Part shown: positions 1 through 11,329 of the stretch, in pieces
How positions within the stretch are numbered: position 1 is the first letter of the stretch
How the letters are laid out: each line of letters opens with the position of its first letter
From: Enoplolaimus lenunculus
Lineage: Eukaryota > Nematoda > Enoplea > Enoplida > Thoracostomopsidae
DNA: 64,000 bases
Assembly: GCA_030248215.1 (NCBI GenBank)
Contig: JASANG010002617.1
Location: 45,251-109,250 of the forward strand
Direction of reading: 5' to 3'
Notes under the pieces: generated by a model
The model's input: only the letters and a program-made list of their open reading frames with translations
Databases searched by the model: none
Told to the model about the DNA's origin: nothing
Position numbers and translations under genes: made by a program

Positions 1-160
1 TTCTGGTTACAGCATTGAGTTTACGGTAATCGACACGAAATCGCCACGTAGCGTCTTTTTTGGCACCAAAGCTACCGATGAAGCTCATTCACTAGTTGAT
101 GGTTCTATTATTCCTATTTCCAACATTTCTTTTATTTACTCTGAAATAATATCGCGCAAC
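1..160 (-). pseudogene. Reverse transcriptase N-terminal fragment of element B
   Basis: The minus strand encodes a stretch ending in the residues FRVDYRKLNAVT, preceded by SSVALVPKK. This is the usual opening of a Ty3/gypsy reverse transcriptase (the RVDYRxLN motif). The catalytic YxDD region would lie left of the window. The reading frame is degraded. The linker upstream (340-549) has the weakly conserved pattern seen between protease and RT in this family. Confidence 0.65.
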
Positions 161-682
161 GCAAAGGCAGACCTGTACGGTTTTTGCCGAATTGGAGCTG
201 TGTTTCCCGTATCAATATATACTATGCTTTACGTCAGGAGCCGTACCCAAGTCATGGTCCCCCTCGGAGAAAATGTCTTGATATTGGTACAGCAATTGTT
301 TCCGTCGTGCACGGTATTCCTGATCCAATGCACAATTCGCTAAGTCAAGGGCAGCAAACTTAACAGGATAACAGGTAACTCTTCGCTATTTGTCGATAGG
401 CAAATCGAATTTATTAATTTGTCTGTTGCTTTACATTGTATTTCTAAGCTTCGTATTTGTTCGTCATCTAGTTTGGTATAAGTGCACAGTCTGGTTCCTT
501 TATAAAGCAACATTGGTGTCGAAGTAGGATTAAATAAACGTATTGGCACAATTCAATTAACATTTGTGATCATTACCGATGCAGCAATTACTATTGCTTT
601 TGTTGCTGAGCTGAGGTACTCTTCCAGCATCAAAACGTTGTTAACGCATTTGAAGGACTCTTCCGACAATAGGGCTTCTGTT

Positions 683-1100
683 TTAGGCGGTATTATGTAA
701 TTTTATAAAATTAACTTGCGGAACTTCTTTTGCTTGTACGACATTCAAATCAATAACTTGATCGTAAAATTCCATTTGGTTTTTGCCATAGTCGAGACTG
801 AACGCACCAATATTCCTGAAAAAGTCACGGCCCAATATTATATCATACGGAACCGTTTCTACTATGCCAAGAGATCCCTTAAACTCGCTTGCGCCCAGCA
901 CGACGGTTGCGCGAACTACTCCAATAATATTCATTAAGTCCCCGCTTGCTGATCGCATATTAGTGTTATGGATAGTTAACACTTTTGCTTTTAATTTATC
1001 AGCGGCTTTTTACTAATCAGGGATAGCTGTGGTCCGGTATCGATCAAGGCTTCTATAGGAATTTCGTTAACCTTTACTGTAACGGTACCACCACGTTTTT
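683..1100 (-). pseudogene. Retropepsin-type aspartic protease of element B
   Basis: A minus-strand segment near 1030-1060 reads ALIDTGPQLSLIS, with the DTG active-site triad of retroviral-type aspartic proteases. About 90 codons further on, YDIILGRDFF matches the conserved hydrophobic-Gly motif near the protease C-terminus. In LTR elements this enzyme cuts the Gag-Pol polyprotein. It sits just upstream of the RT start, as expected in Ty3/gypsy. The copy is broken. The odd point is its other neighbour: an envelope-like gene rather than gag. Confidence 0.7.
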
Positions 1101-1202
1101 CAAACCCTGATATGTTGTGCAGGTTATATGGTAAAAAAATTACTGGTTTCGTCTGGAATTCTAGTTACAATCGAACTATGCACGCCAGCTGACATTTCAA
1201 TA

Positions 1203-3407
1203 TCATCTGTTGCAAAATATGTTGGCTGTTCTCTTTGCCGATGTCGGTTTCCCGACGCATTTATTACGGACACCTGGGATTTGTGCGGTCTGTTGTATTA
1301 TATTTTGTAAAATCTTCCAAACTAATTTCCACAACAAATGTCCGGATACATATAAACAGCAAAAGAAAATCCAGGTGTGCAGATGATCAAAAAACAAACC
1401 ACGCAGAAATCCAAACAAACCCCGACGAACAATGTTAGCCGCAGAATAACTAGCAATAGCATCCAATGAGTTTTATGCGGTTGTTATAACAAGCACAGAC
1501 AGCACTCTTTGTTGTTGATGGTGTGTCACAAATATGTCATTCATCGACAATTGGGTTCGCATCTCATCCAATCTGTACATGATCACCGGATGAAATAATA
1601 TATCAGATAAATGTAACTGAGAATTTCCTTGCCATGCTACCGGGAAAGTGCGGTAATTGGTTAGATCAGTCAATGTTCCATCATGATGGTAAAAATACGA
1701 TAGAAGACATATACTTATTGAAAGGCTTTCAATTTGGGAACATGCCACAGGCAAACTGTGTGGCTCAACTATGTTAGTCATTGGGCCAAGGTACGCAGCT
1801 AATGCTTCATTTCTGGTGACATATATACGTGAACGGTATTGTAGTGGGGCACGAGTTGTTCATTGCTTGAATTGCAAATTCACCAAATTGCAACTCTTGA
1901 CAGGGCCATGTTTGAATAAACTGGCCACTGACTTTGGCTAACAGATTGCAGTGGCCTAGAATAACGCTCATTGCTAACGTCGGATAAACTATTTCCATAC
2001 GTCGACAAACAGAATCAAGGGCGTGCATGAACGAGAACAAGAGCACATTGTCAAGGTGTGCTTCAAGCGCCTGCAGACTGGGAGCCAAAAGCTCAGCAGT
2101 TACTATTCCAGCATTGTTTTTGTGGACTTGGCGTTTTGTTCTACCTGTATTTATAGTAAGCCGGTTTGAAAAATTAGCTATCAATTCCTTCGCCAAATAC
2201 TTTTCACTCATTGGCTTCCGCGAAATACCTTTGCTGGAATACCTTGGTCTGACATTTGCAACTGCCCTCCGTTACAATGGCCAACTTCAGATATTCCACT
2301 GAACGTGAGCGCTATTGTCCCATCATCTGCCACCCATTGTTTTTCACGGGAAACACCTGATATTGTGGTCTGTTTGACAAAACGGCAATGTTCCTGCCCT
2401 TGCGGTTTCCACATAAGATATTGCCCTTTGGCAATTGCACATTCAGCTTTCGCGTAGTCACAGCTAGCGACGTACCCCGCTGGTGACTCAATGTTAGTTG
2501 ACTCGTGGTACTTATATACTTTAGTTTTGGTTAAGAAACAATTAGTTACACGAAAAACTTTTCATTTGCAACAATGAATGCCGCTGCATGGATATTCCCA
2601 ATTCAGCTTGTTTGCCGTAGACCACATCATTCCATGCTGAACCATCGATCCGGCGGTACACTTGTGTCGAGTTACCATTTCGGGACAATCGGCTGCCGTC
2701 ACCAGTTCGTCAATTTCCTCTGTTCTTTTCAGATTGTCGTCATTGAAAAAAGTAAACATTTTAACTATATATTGGTTAACTTTGAACAGATATATATACC
2801 AGGGTGCAACCGGAATTACAATTTACCGGAACCGGAATTTGAAAATTTAACCGGAACCGGAACCGGAAAGTGAAAAATGCATTTCACCAAAAATTTCAAT
2901 TTAATCTTATTTTTTGCTCTATTATTTGTGAAATAACCTTAGTCGAACATAGGTATTTATTTTATTTGTTGTATTTTAGATTTTCATCATCGACTGAAGT
3001 GAAATCCACTATCAATGGCTTATATTCGGAGTACAAGTGGCTTTCAACAGAGATTCTTAAAAAATTAGCAAAGTTAAGAAAACGGCCAAATTATAATACC
3101 GGAATTTTTAAATCCGGTAAAATTTTACCGGAACCGGAAGGTGAAAAAATGCCGGAACCGGAACCGGAATTCCGGTTGCACCCTGATATACATCGCTGAC
3201 GTATTGGATTATGTTGTGCTTGTGCATTTGAATCGTTGTTACATATACTGGCATTGGTTGGTGCCCATGTGAGAGGTTACACGACGTCGGCATAGGTAAT
3301 TTCCAAACTTGGCTTTGCGCGTTTTGTGAACATAACAGGGGATTGGGTGAAACTATAGCCACGATTGTAGGTACTAGCATGGCGAGTAATAACGACAAAT
3401 ACAACAA
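1203..3407 (-). pseudogene. Envelope-glycoprotein-like gene of element B (fossil)
   Basis: The minus strand opens at 3407 with a signal-peptide-like hydrophobic run (MLYLSLLLAMLVPTIVAIV). Cysteine-rich segments follow (2208-2759), then a basic RTKR site near 2130, a long helical segment (1807-2211) and a hydrophobic stretch close to the end (near 1340-1400) that could anchor a membrane protein. Together these look like a class of envelope glycoprotein carried by some LTR elements. I cannot name the viral source; the arrangement faintly recalls the chuvirus-like glycoproteins found in some animal retroelements. It lies between gag and protease, which is unusual. It is broken and interrupted by a hAT-like element. 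Confidence 0.5.
2800..3185 (-). mobile_element. hAT-like nonautonomous element, family I, copy 1
   Basis: The 386-bp unit begins CAGGGTGCAACCGG and ends with the inverse, CCGGTTGCACCCTG. Both arms carry arrays of CCGGTT-type hexamers. The flanking octamers ATATATAC and ATATACAT are an imperfect 8-bp duplication in TA-rich sequence. Termini starting CAGGG and 8-bp target duplications are typical of the hAT superfamily. It interrupts the envelope-like gene of element B and lies inverted relative to most other copies in the window. Confidence 0.85.
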
Positions 3408-3844
3408 GATAACAGTGTGTTCTTTTAGTTTTAAAACAATAGTGCTGTTTATTTGAATCTTTCAAAATGCATTTTGATTTATCCGACACGCTTCTGTTCA
3501 GGTTTACAGGTAGCAGATGATGCTTCGCTGGCAGTCGCTCATTTTTATAACTATGAAAATAACGTAATCGTCGCACTCGAACATGGTACTTTCCAACTGC
3601 CGATCTGTTGACTAGTCCATAAATGGTCCGCTTCATTTTTGTTTGCTTAAACTCGTGAGCCCGCCGTTCTGGCTCTCCAAACTTTGTATACTGCTTTATT
3701 TTTGATAAACGAGTCGAATTTACGTTTTATTTATGACAAGTAGTTGTACTATTTGCGAGCTTGCAATGTCTTTGATTCTCATATTTGTTAACATCAGCTT
3801 TTCCATTGTCAACAATGCTTTGAGTTGAAATTTCGTTAACTTGG

Positions 3845-4490
3845 TCACTGTAGCAAACCGCAAAAACTTGTTTTCCAGCCTGTATATTGTTCCGTGGTTG
3901 CATTATTTGACGATTCTTCATTTTTCGGATGCAGCGTCCGATTCTCTATTGACAACGCATTTGTACTGATTCGAGAATTTATTTCTCGTGCCGACCTTTG
4001 TACTTGAAAAGGTTGTGTCACGTCTCTGTTGGGTCTTTGGCTTTGTAATACGTAACTTGAATTTTGTGAAGCTTGTCGGGCTCGACAATCACGCGTCCAG
4101 TGTTCTTGCTGCTGAAGAAAATTGCAAAATGGTGTAGAGGTGCGAGGAACAGCTGAACGACATACAACCGCCGTATGACCAGGTTTTTTACACAACTGGA
4201 AAATGGGTCTGCTGTCAGTGGTAAAACGTTGTCGGCCGTACATCGGCAGTTTCGGTGTAATTATGCATTGACACGTTGCCGCGTGCTGAATAAGGCCCAT
4301 CACTGGGCCGTGACATTGCCAAATTTGCACCCTGGTCGAACCGTCGTGTAGAAATGAAATTAGATGCGCAGGTGGCTTCTACTTGATCAATACGATTCAA
4401 TAACTGATCCATAAGTGCGGTATTCAACGCTGTTTTGTGCGTAGCTGAACGTTGATCAGTTGAACTAATAATTGTAGCTGCCTGTTTCAA
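3845..4490 (-). pseudogene. Gag nucleocapsid-like segment with zinc knuckle, element B
   Basis: The minus-strand ORFs hold a CCHC-type knuckle, CKKPGHTAVVC near 4150-4190, and a second partly matching Cys/His group downstream. In Ty3/gypsy gag this domain binds genomic RNA. It follows the capsid-like segment at 4465-5092 and precedes the envelope-like gene. Glutamine- and arginine-rich sequence around it fits a nucleocapsid tail. The reading frame is broken in places. Confidence 0.6.
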
Positions 4491-5092
4491 TACGTCCGGC
4501 AGCTAACACAGCTTCAGCCATTGTTTTTGGTCCCATTGCTTTCACTTCTTCTCGAATTCTTGGGCGTAGACCAGCAAGAAACTTATTGCGCAAATTAGTT
4601 TGACGTTCTGATTCAACGGTATAACTCAAGGCCGATTGAGCAAGTTCCGTCAGGGCTTGAGCATAGTCACAAACGGTTTTATCTGAGCGTTGCGTTCGCA
4701 CATCGTACTGATCACTAAGAAAGCGCTTGCGATCTTCGGTCATCAAGGCGCGTTCGAGCTGTGATATCGTTTCCAAATAACTTGTTTTTACTGCTGTTGA
4801 CAATCCGTTGAAAACGAATTTAGCTCTCCCTGTTAAAAGAACTCCCAACAACGACGTTTTGTTTTGCTCCGGCCAACCGTTAGCAGCCTGCACATTTATC
4901 ACCGCTGAAAGGCGTGATCGGAATGTTAGGTACACGCGTACCCATTGTGCAAATTTTTCCGTTAATTACGGCTATTTCGTCTAACGAGTTAAAGTTCTGT
5001 ATTTGCTGTTTCTGTATTACGTCGGTGGCTTTCGCAATTTCTTCTTTAACACTAATTTCCAGTTTGCTAACGGTATCATGAAAATGATTCAA
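4465..5092 (-). pseudogene. Gag capsid-like segment of element B
   Basis: Two overlapping minus-strand ORFs cover an N-terminal helical region followed by IPITPFSGD and a longer helical segment. The latter has the pattern of a retrotransposon gag capsid domain: a Trp-Pro-Glu near the start, an ALMTEDRKRFL helix, then LRNKFLAGLRPRIREEV, which matches the widespread C-terminal FxxGLxxxIR motif. This domain builds the particle shell. It is interrupted but recognisable. Confidence 0.65.
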
Positions 5093-5619
5093 TGATTGTT
5101 CAAAAGTTGCTAATCGGGTGGCTACAGAATCTGATAAAGCGGTGAGTTGAAGCTCTAATTTAGTTAACGTCCGTTGCTCTGTTCTATCGTCACGTGCGAC
5201 AACACTACTTTTACGCTGAGGTGCAGCCGTTTTCAGTATTTGGGGGAGGTGGGTGCCGGATTATCAAACAGAAACAGTGTATCTGTTGCAGAAACTATAT
5301 CGGTTGTTTCGGATTTCAATGAAAAACGTAGGGTCACAGGAGCAGTTGGAGCGTTGGTCAAATTTCAGGTTCGGGTTTCGATCCGGTTTACAAAGTGTAA
5401 CAGGTCTAATCGAGTTCTCAATCTATAGTTTCCTCTCGGCGATTAAAACTTTCTCTTTTACCTAACGTTCTTTGATTTATAGCATTTACTTAGCCCAAGG
5501 ATTGCAGCATAAGCAGGTATAGCGATGCGCTCAGTATTAGTATAACAAATGCGAGCAACAACGTCAAGTAAGGGTAAACTAACATTCGGACTTTATACCG
5601 CTTGAATTATTTTTTGTAA

Positions 5620-5901
5620 TTACGGATCTGGTGGTTCCAAAGTAAAAAACCATTCTGAGTTAACAGCTAAATCGCGACTACCGGGTCTGTAGGAAAATGG
5701 GTTTAACGGTCGAGTAGATCTGGGGTGCAATACACGGCGTTCGATGCGGTCAACGGAATTTGTAATAGCAGCCCTCAGCTTCAGAAGATTTATTTCGATT
5801 AAGTCTAGCGTGTTGTTTACGTGTAAATATATTTTTAGGACAACAGCCAATAGAATTAGATTTATTAATAGCGAACCAAAGACCAAAACCTCCGGGGACA
5901 T
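5620..5901 (-). CDS. Small predicted membrane ORF upstream of gag in element B
   Basis: This 93-codon minus-strand ORF begins with about 22 hydrophobic residues (LVFGSLLINLILLAVVLKIYL) followed by a charged, possibly helical tail. It looks like a short type II or signal-anchored membrane protein. It lies between the LTR and gag, in the untranslated leader of a normal gypsy element. It could be a small accessory gene, a displaced membrane part of the envelope-like gene, or chance. I do not recognise it. Confidence 0.35.
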   Translation of the reverse strand: MSPEVLVFGSLLINLILLAVVLKIYLHVNNTLDLIEINLLKLRAAITNSVDRIERRVLHPRSTRPLNPFSYRPGSRDLAVNSEWFFTLEPPDP

Positions 5902-5934
5902 ATGATTTTTTGGTATCCCTCCGTTGCCACCAAA

Positions 5935-6496
5935 TGTAACGTAGGCCGGTGCGTACTACTTCTAGGCCAACTGCATCAATCGGCCACCGCTGATGGGTAT
6001 GACGTATGAGTCCTTAAGTCCTTCGGTATCCGACGGACTTACCAACTACAACAGTCGGTATATGCAACGCTAATATATCCTGGTACCAACTTCAACAGTC
6101 GGTTTAACAACGGCTAACGAATTGCAATTTATTGCACAAAGCTACCCGTAAGAAAAATACGAAAACAAAATGAATACTCAGCCACCACCTTTCAAGTCAC
6201 TTGTAGTCTGCTTTAAATACCCAAGTTTTCCTTTGTTTTGGTTTAAAAACAATTTACATTAATAGTCAAAACAAAATCTTCTTGCTTATGAAAATGCCTC
6301 GCACACCGCGGTGCTACAAAAATATGAAAATGCCACACTGACCTTTTTATAATTTCCAGAAACTGAAATCAAAACATCTTAGTAAAAATTATACAAAACA
6401 AAAATATGTAAAATAACAAATAAGAAAAGTACGTATTTTCCCGGTAATTCCTGCGGATCCAATACAGTCGATAATAGTGCAGTCCTTAACGTCACA
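5935..6496 (-). repeat. Probable 5' LTR of element B
   Basis: On the plus strand the block runs from TGTAACGTAGG to AACGTCACA, so it has TG and CA ends. It lies between the leader of element B and the sequence of element A. On the minus strand it is followed, two bases on, by TGGTGGCAACGGAGGG, a plausible primer-binding site beginning TGG. The partner LTR is outside the window, so the outer boundary is a best guess. Confidence 0.5.
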
Positions 6497-6811
6497 ATAG
6501 TAACAATAGCATTAGCACATCTGTTGACGCTATCTGTCATTTCACTAGCAAAGCGTCAAGTTTTTCATCGAAGCTGAAATCGATGACTAGCAGTTGTAGG
6601 TCTCGTTGATTCTGGTACTGAATTTACACTCATGCGTGATGATGCGTTTGCACAGTGTTTCGCACATCACGAAATTGACACTAAAGACATCGCCGATTGT
6701 TATGGTTTCGTTGACAAGGGTCCTATACCATCTTTTGGTTCAGTATCTCTCCATGTTAAAATTGGTTAGGTAATTGCACCAATTAAAATACAGATTGCTA
6801 AGGGTATTAAT

Positions 6812-7317
6812 AATGCTGTTATGTTTGGAGATGATTTTTACATATTTTCAGGTTGACAATCGATGCGGAACTACAACATGAGTGTTTGCAACGCAACGAA
6901 GTCATTTCATCCTGGGCTTGGTCGCCTCCATTTGACAACGAGGCAGAGTTGGCAACCAAGTGGGCACAAGTCTGCGAACTCGTTCAACCGGTTCAAACAT
7001 CTGGTCGCACAACGCTAAAAGTTCGATTCAAAACACCTCACAACGTACCCAATGGTACTGACTTAATGCTGTTATGTTTGGAGATGACTTTTACATATTT
7101 TCAGGTTGCCAATCGATCCGGAACTACAACATGAGTGTTTGCAACGCAACGAAGTCATTTCATCCTGGACTTGGTCGCCTCCATTTGACAACGAGGCGGG
7201 GTTGGCAACCAAGTGGGCACAAGGCTGCGAACTCGTTCAACCGGTTCAAATACCTGGTCGTACAACGCTAAAAGTTCGATTCAAAACACCTCACAATGCA
7301 CCCAATGGTACTGACTT
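6812..7317 (+). repeat. 253-bp tandem duplication in element A copy 1
   Basis: The segment from AATGCTGTTATGTTTGGAG at 6812 recurs at 7065 with the same following sequence for about 250 bp and only scattered differences. Both units encode the linker between protease and RT (RNEVISSWAWSPPFD-like). Similar segment-sized duplications occur in the other A copies. Confidence 0.85.
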
Positions 7318-7947
7318 ATTATTCGAACCTGAACCGATGGGCAAATGTGAATCATCCGTTTATTGCGCCAAGTGCAATGGTTAAGGTAACGACCAGTTTT
7401 GAATACCAGTTACAAACGTCCTTAATGCGCATGGGTCGAGTGTCAGATATCGTCAGGTTAACGAAGTCATCCTCGATCGCGAAACAGCACTTGAACATGT
7501 CGAATCATTTGTCTGATGTTGATTAAGTCCAACAAATCGTCTGCCGAAATCGCAAATGTCAATCGTCACGACAAACGTCGACAACGTGCTGAGCAAGTCA
7601 CTTGTTTCTGTCAATCTTTGAAGCATCAATTGCAACAAATAATCGATGTCGACTTGTCAGAAAAACTCAATTTCCACGATACTGACCTCGATGATTATGA
7701 AAAGCAATTGTTGCAGGGTGGCACCGAATCCAGTGCTAATTTGTCGAATCCGAATCCTGCATGTTGCAAATTTCAGATATATCTATAATTTGGTTCAGAA
7801 TATCAACGCAATGCCAGCCGTATAACTTTTAATACGTTAATATATTTCGTCCCGTTGCCATCCTGAAATGTTGAAACTCATGTTGCATGACAATCGCGAT
7901 TTGTTTGCAAAGCCGAATGAGCAAATTAATCATACAAGCCTTGACGT

Positions 7948-8345
7948 CAGGGTGCAAAGAGGAACTGGATTATACCAGAATTGGAACAGCAAATTTCTGC
8001 CGGAATCGGAATCGTAATCGGAACTACAAATTTTGTGACTGGATAATTTGTGTTATGTATATTACTGATTTAGGGTGTCTGTTGACCGGCAACAATTCTC
8101 AAAAACGTCACATGAACAAATTGGCAAGCATTTATTGGCTCTGTAAAACTAAGCGACAATCAATTATTGATAAGTTAACTCATCGAAAACAATTTAATAA
8201 ATGATGCAGAATTTTTATACAACATCACAAAAGTAGGCCTAAAATTAAAATGTGGAAATTGAGATTCCGATCAATTGTGAAATCGGAATCGCAACTCGTT
8301 TTGACTCAGAATTCTAATCGGAACCGGAATTCCAATTGCATCTTG
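7948..8345. mobile_element. hAT-like nonautonomous element, family II
   Basis: It starts CAGGGTGCAAAGAGG and ends AATTGCATCTTG, flanked by CTTGACGT and CTTGATGT, an 8-bp duplication with one difference. Inside the ends are repeated CGGAAT hexamers rather than the CCGGTT of family I. It splits the element A pol linker, whose sequence resumes directly after it. The termini are more diverged than those of family I, so this is an older insertion. Confidence 0.7.
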
Positions 8346-9639
8346 CTTGATGTTAAGCATAAGATCAATATCGAACCTCATTAACCAATTCAACAACGTA
8401 TCTATCGAGTGCCGTTTGGAAAACGTGAAACACTCAGTAAAAGCATCAAAGAAATGCAGGTGAAATTCGTCCGTCGAAAAGCCCTTGGGCATTTCAGGTT
8501 GTCTTGGCGAAGAAGAAACGTGGAACTGATCGTGTCTGTATCGATTATCGGCCACTCAACGCTATCACAAAGAAAGATCGATTTCCATTACCTCGCAATG
8601 ACGAGATTCTTGATGCGATGAACGGTGCGAAATATTTCTCAACTATCGATCTGTGATCCTGCTATCGGTAAGTGCCAATGGATGAAGCAGACATTGAGAA
8701 GACAGCCTTGATCAGTCATGAAGGTCTGTTCGAATTCTCGTTTATTCCTTCGGACATTGTAATGCTCCGGCGACATTTCAGCGCATGATGCAAATGACTC
8801 TTTCAGGTTTACTCATGGAATTCTGTTTGTGCTATCTTGGCAACGTGATCATTTATTTGCCAACAATCTGGGATCCCTACTACGACAACAATCAAGTGTT
8901 TCAACGACTAAGCAAAACTGCTCTTAACATCAAACCCCCAAAGAAATTACTGTTTTAGGTCATCAAATATCAATTTCGACTATATTTGCTTGGCAATTGT
9001 ACAACAATCATCACTGATCATTCGGCTTTGGTTCAATTGCTTAGCAAACGACAGTTCACTCAATTTATTGACATGATTGGACAAATTTGCATTACGAATC
9101 AAAGAATATGACTATGAAACTGTTTATCGGAAAGGACTGAATCATGCCAATGCTGATGTATTATCGCGACCACAAATATTACCTGATGAACTGTCTGAAA
9201 TCAATAATGAACCACTAGACATGGAAAGCAAAAATGACTATACGGTCGGCATGCCTTGGTGTTCAATTATGTTTCAGTTATGCATATTTTAGTTTCAAAA
9301 ACAATTCAGTTTTAAATAACCACTCTTCATTTCAAAATAACCAATAAATCAAAACTAAATAACCAAATCAACATAATTTGGTTGCATGTATAAGTGAGTC
9401 ACACTAAACATAAAAATTGTCACTCTATCAGTTTTTTTAACACATCACAACAATGGACGACGACATCCCGTTTCACAACAAAGGTCCTGGATTTCTCATT
9501 GAACATGGACCGCGCAACGAATTGCATGCGAATCATCCTGCACGAATGGGACAACTAAATCTTTACACACGGGTCGCAAAATAGCGCCCAGAATATTTTA
9601 TAGTGCCTTGACGTCGTGTAATTTTACATAAAAAATAAA

Positions 9640-9800
9640 AATATAATGAAAACATTAAACCAAAGTTATAAATAACCGGTATTATTTTAGTCTTGCCATA
9701 TCATTTACTCGTAAGCCAAACAGCTCTGCTTCAATATCCCCAAAGTATCGTGATTTATAAATGACCGGTATCATTTTAGCATCCGTCAAATAAGCGATGT
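9640..9800. other. Unassigned junction sequence
   Basis: The junction between A copies 1 and 2 holds two similar phrases, ACCGGTATTATTTTAG and ACCGGTATCATTTTAG, about 95 bp apart. I see no gene or clear element ends here. Confidence 0.3.
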
Positions 9801-11300
9801 CAACACATTCGCTGAAGAATTGTTCTGTTACTGGTCTCGATATATTGAAAACAAGTGCCTCAACTACACAGAAGCGCACGAATTATTGTGAACAACGTTT
9901 CTGCGCAACATGAAGGCACAAATATTTCACAAATTGACTGCTGGCGCTGACGAATCATTCCATGATTTGATGATTCGGGCTGCAAAAATCGAACAAATGC
10001 TGAATCTGCGAAATGAGCAATCTCAAGATCGCGACCAACAGAGGTCGAAATTTGATAACAGGCAGAACGACCAAAACTTCCTGCGTCGAAACAATCAATA
10101 CAATACCTACAATCAGAAACAGCAACAAAATCCGCCTCAACGCAGTCAGCAACAGAGCCAGCCAGCAAAACAATCGAATTTTCGCCAGAATTACAACACG
10201 AAAACAACAAATGGAAATTCGTACAAGACCTGGTCTGCAGAAACTGTGGAAAGCGGGGACACATGTCTTACAATTGCCGTAGCATTCAACAGCATGCACC
10301 GCCACAAAGTGACATTCATGTTTGACATAGGTCAGGCCCGCCGAGTGGCCAAATTTCAGATTCAAACTATGAGCCACGTCCACTTATACCGACATGCACT
10401 CATTGCAAGAAGCGTGGACATACGGCTAGCGACTGCTGGTTCCGCAACGACAATATTGCAAGCCAAAATTTCAGTCAAACAAATTATGGCAGCGCAGTTC
10501 AGGCTCAGTGTTCGTCCACCACCAACGGAGACACTTATCAAGCCTGTCGCAGCACCAACTACTGCCGTTGTTAGCCAATCACAGTCGCAACAACCCTTAT
10601 CAAATACGCCTTTACGTAGTAACAACAATAATACAGCAGCGCAAACTGCCGCCACAATGCAGTCAACAACAGAGCCAGCCAGCAAAACAATCGAATTTTC
10701 GCCAAAATTACAACACGAAAACAACAAATGGAAATTCGTCGAGCACACAAAATCAGGCAAGACAAGACCTGGTCTGCAGAAACTGTGGAAAGCAGGGACA
10801 CATGTCTTACAACTGCCGTAGCATTCAACAGCATGCACCGCCACAAAGTGACATTCGTGTTCGACATAGGTCAGGCCCAACGAGTGGCCAAATATCAGAT
10901 TCAAACTATGAGCCACGTCCACTTATACCGACATGCACTCATTGCAAGAAGCGTGCACATACGGCTAGCGACTGCTGGTTCCGCAACGACAATATCGCAA
11001 GCCAAAATTTCAGTCAAACAAATTATGGCAGCGCAGTTCAGGCTCAAAGTGTTCGTCAACCACCAACGGAGACACTTATCAAGCCTGTCGCAGCACCAAC
11101 TACTGCCGCTGTTAGCCAATCACAGGCGCAACAACCATTATCAAATACGCCTTTACGTAGTAATAACAATAATACAGCAGCGCAAACTGAATCTGCGCAA
11201 GTCAACATACTGCACCTCCAGTCATTCAACTGCTTGGGGTGTGCGCAAAACTGGACAACCGGCCTTGGCAGCCTTGACGCCAGCTGGTTTTAAACCACAT
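9800..11300 (+). pseudogene. Gag of element A copy 2
   Basis: The plus strand encodes capsid C-terminal sequence (ENKCLNYTEAHELL, then KAQIFHKLTAGADESFHDL) and a long Gln/Asn-rich region. Two CCHC zinc knuckles follow, CRNCGKQGHMSYNC and CTHCKKRAHTASDCW. These are the RNA-binding nucleocapsid motifs. Reading frames are interrupted, and the nucleocapsid part is present twice because of a tandem duplication. Confidence 0.75.
10143..11200 (+). repeat. Tandem duplication of about 520-540 bp in gag
   Basis: Sequence from CAGTCAGCAACAGAGCC (10143) recurs from 10660, and CACTTATACCGACATGC (10381) recurs at 10920. The two units differ by scattered substitutions and a short length change, so the event is not brand new. 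Both cover the nucleocapsid zinc-knuckle region. Confidence 0.85.
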
Positions 11301-11329
11301 ACTAGTACATATGTTGACGCAATATGTCA

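Larger units (their letters stand above)
1..6496 (-). mobile_element. Ty3/gypsy-type LTR retroelement B, 5' part (fossil)
   Basis: Read on the minus strand this stretch gives, in order, an LTR, a small membrane ORF, gag with capsid-like and zinc-knuckle parts, an envelope-like gene, a retropepsin and the first part of a reverse transcriptase, which runs off the left window edge. The RT start and the DTG protease are of Ty3/gypsy type. The element is broken in several places and also carries a short hAT-like insertion. It abuts a copy of element A at about 6497, so B probably inserted into A. The other LTR lies outside the window, so no LTR-based age can be given. Confidence 0.75.
6497..9640 (+). 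mobile_element. Ty3/gypsy element A, copy 1, reduced and broken (fossil)
   Basis: This plus-strand stretch matches the other A copies from the protease through the pol linker, RT and RNase H pieces (for example FALRIKEYDYETVYRKGLNHANADVLSRP, split here for length, near 9080-9170). It then passes to the start of the 3' module (MDDDIPF near 9452) and to the 3' untranslated region. Many parts seen in copy 3 are absent and the frames are heavily broken, so it is an old, reduced derivative. It contains one tandem duplication and one short hAT-like element. Confidence 0.75.

Noticed and set aside
2873-3100. ORFs of 60-110 codons inside every family I hAT-like element
   Set aside because: They open with simple-repeat translation, match no transposase I know and depend on copy and orientation. 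The elements look nonautonomous.
9682-9879. Minus-strand ORF of 65 codons at the junction of A copies 1 and 2
   Set aside because: Half of it is the antisense of gag and the rest matches nothing.
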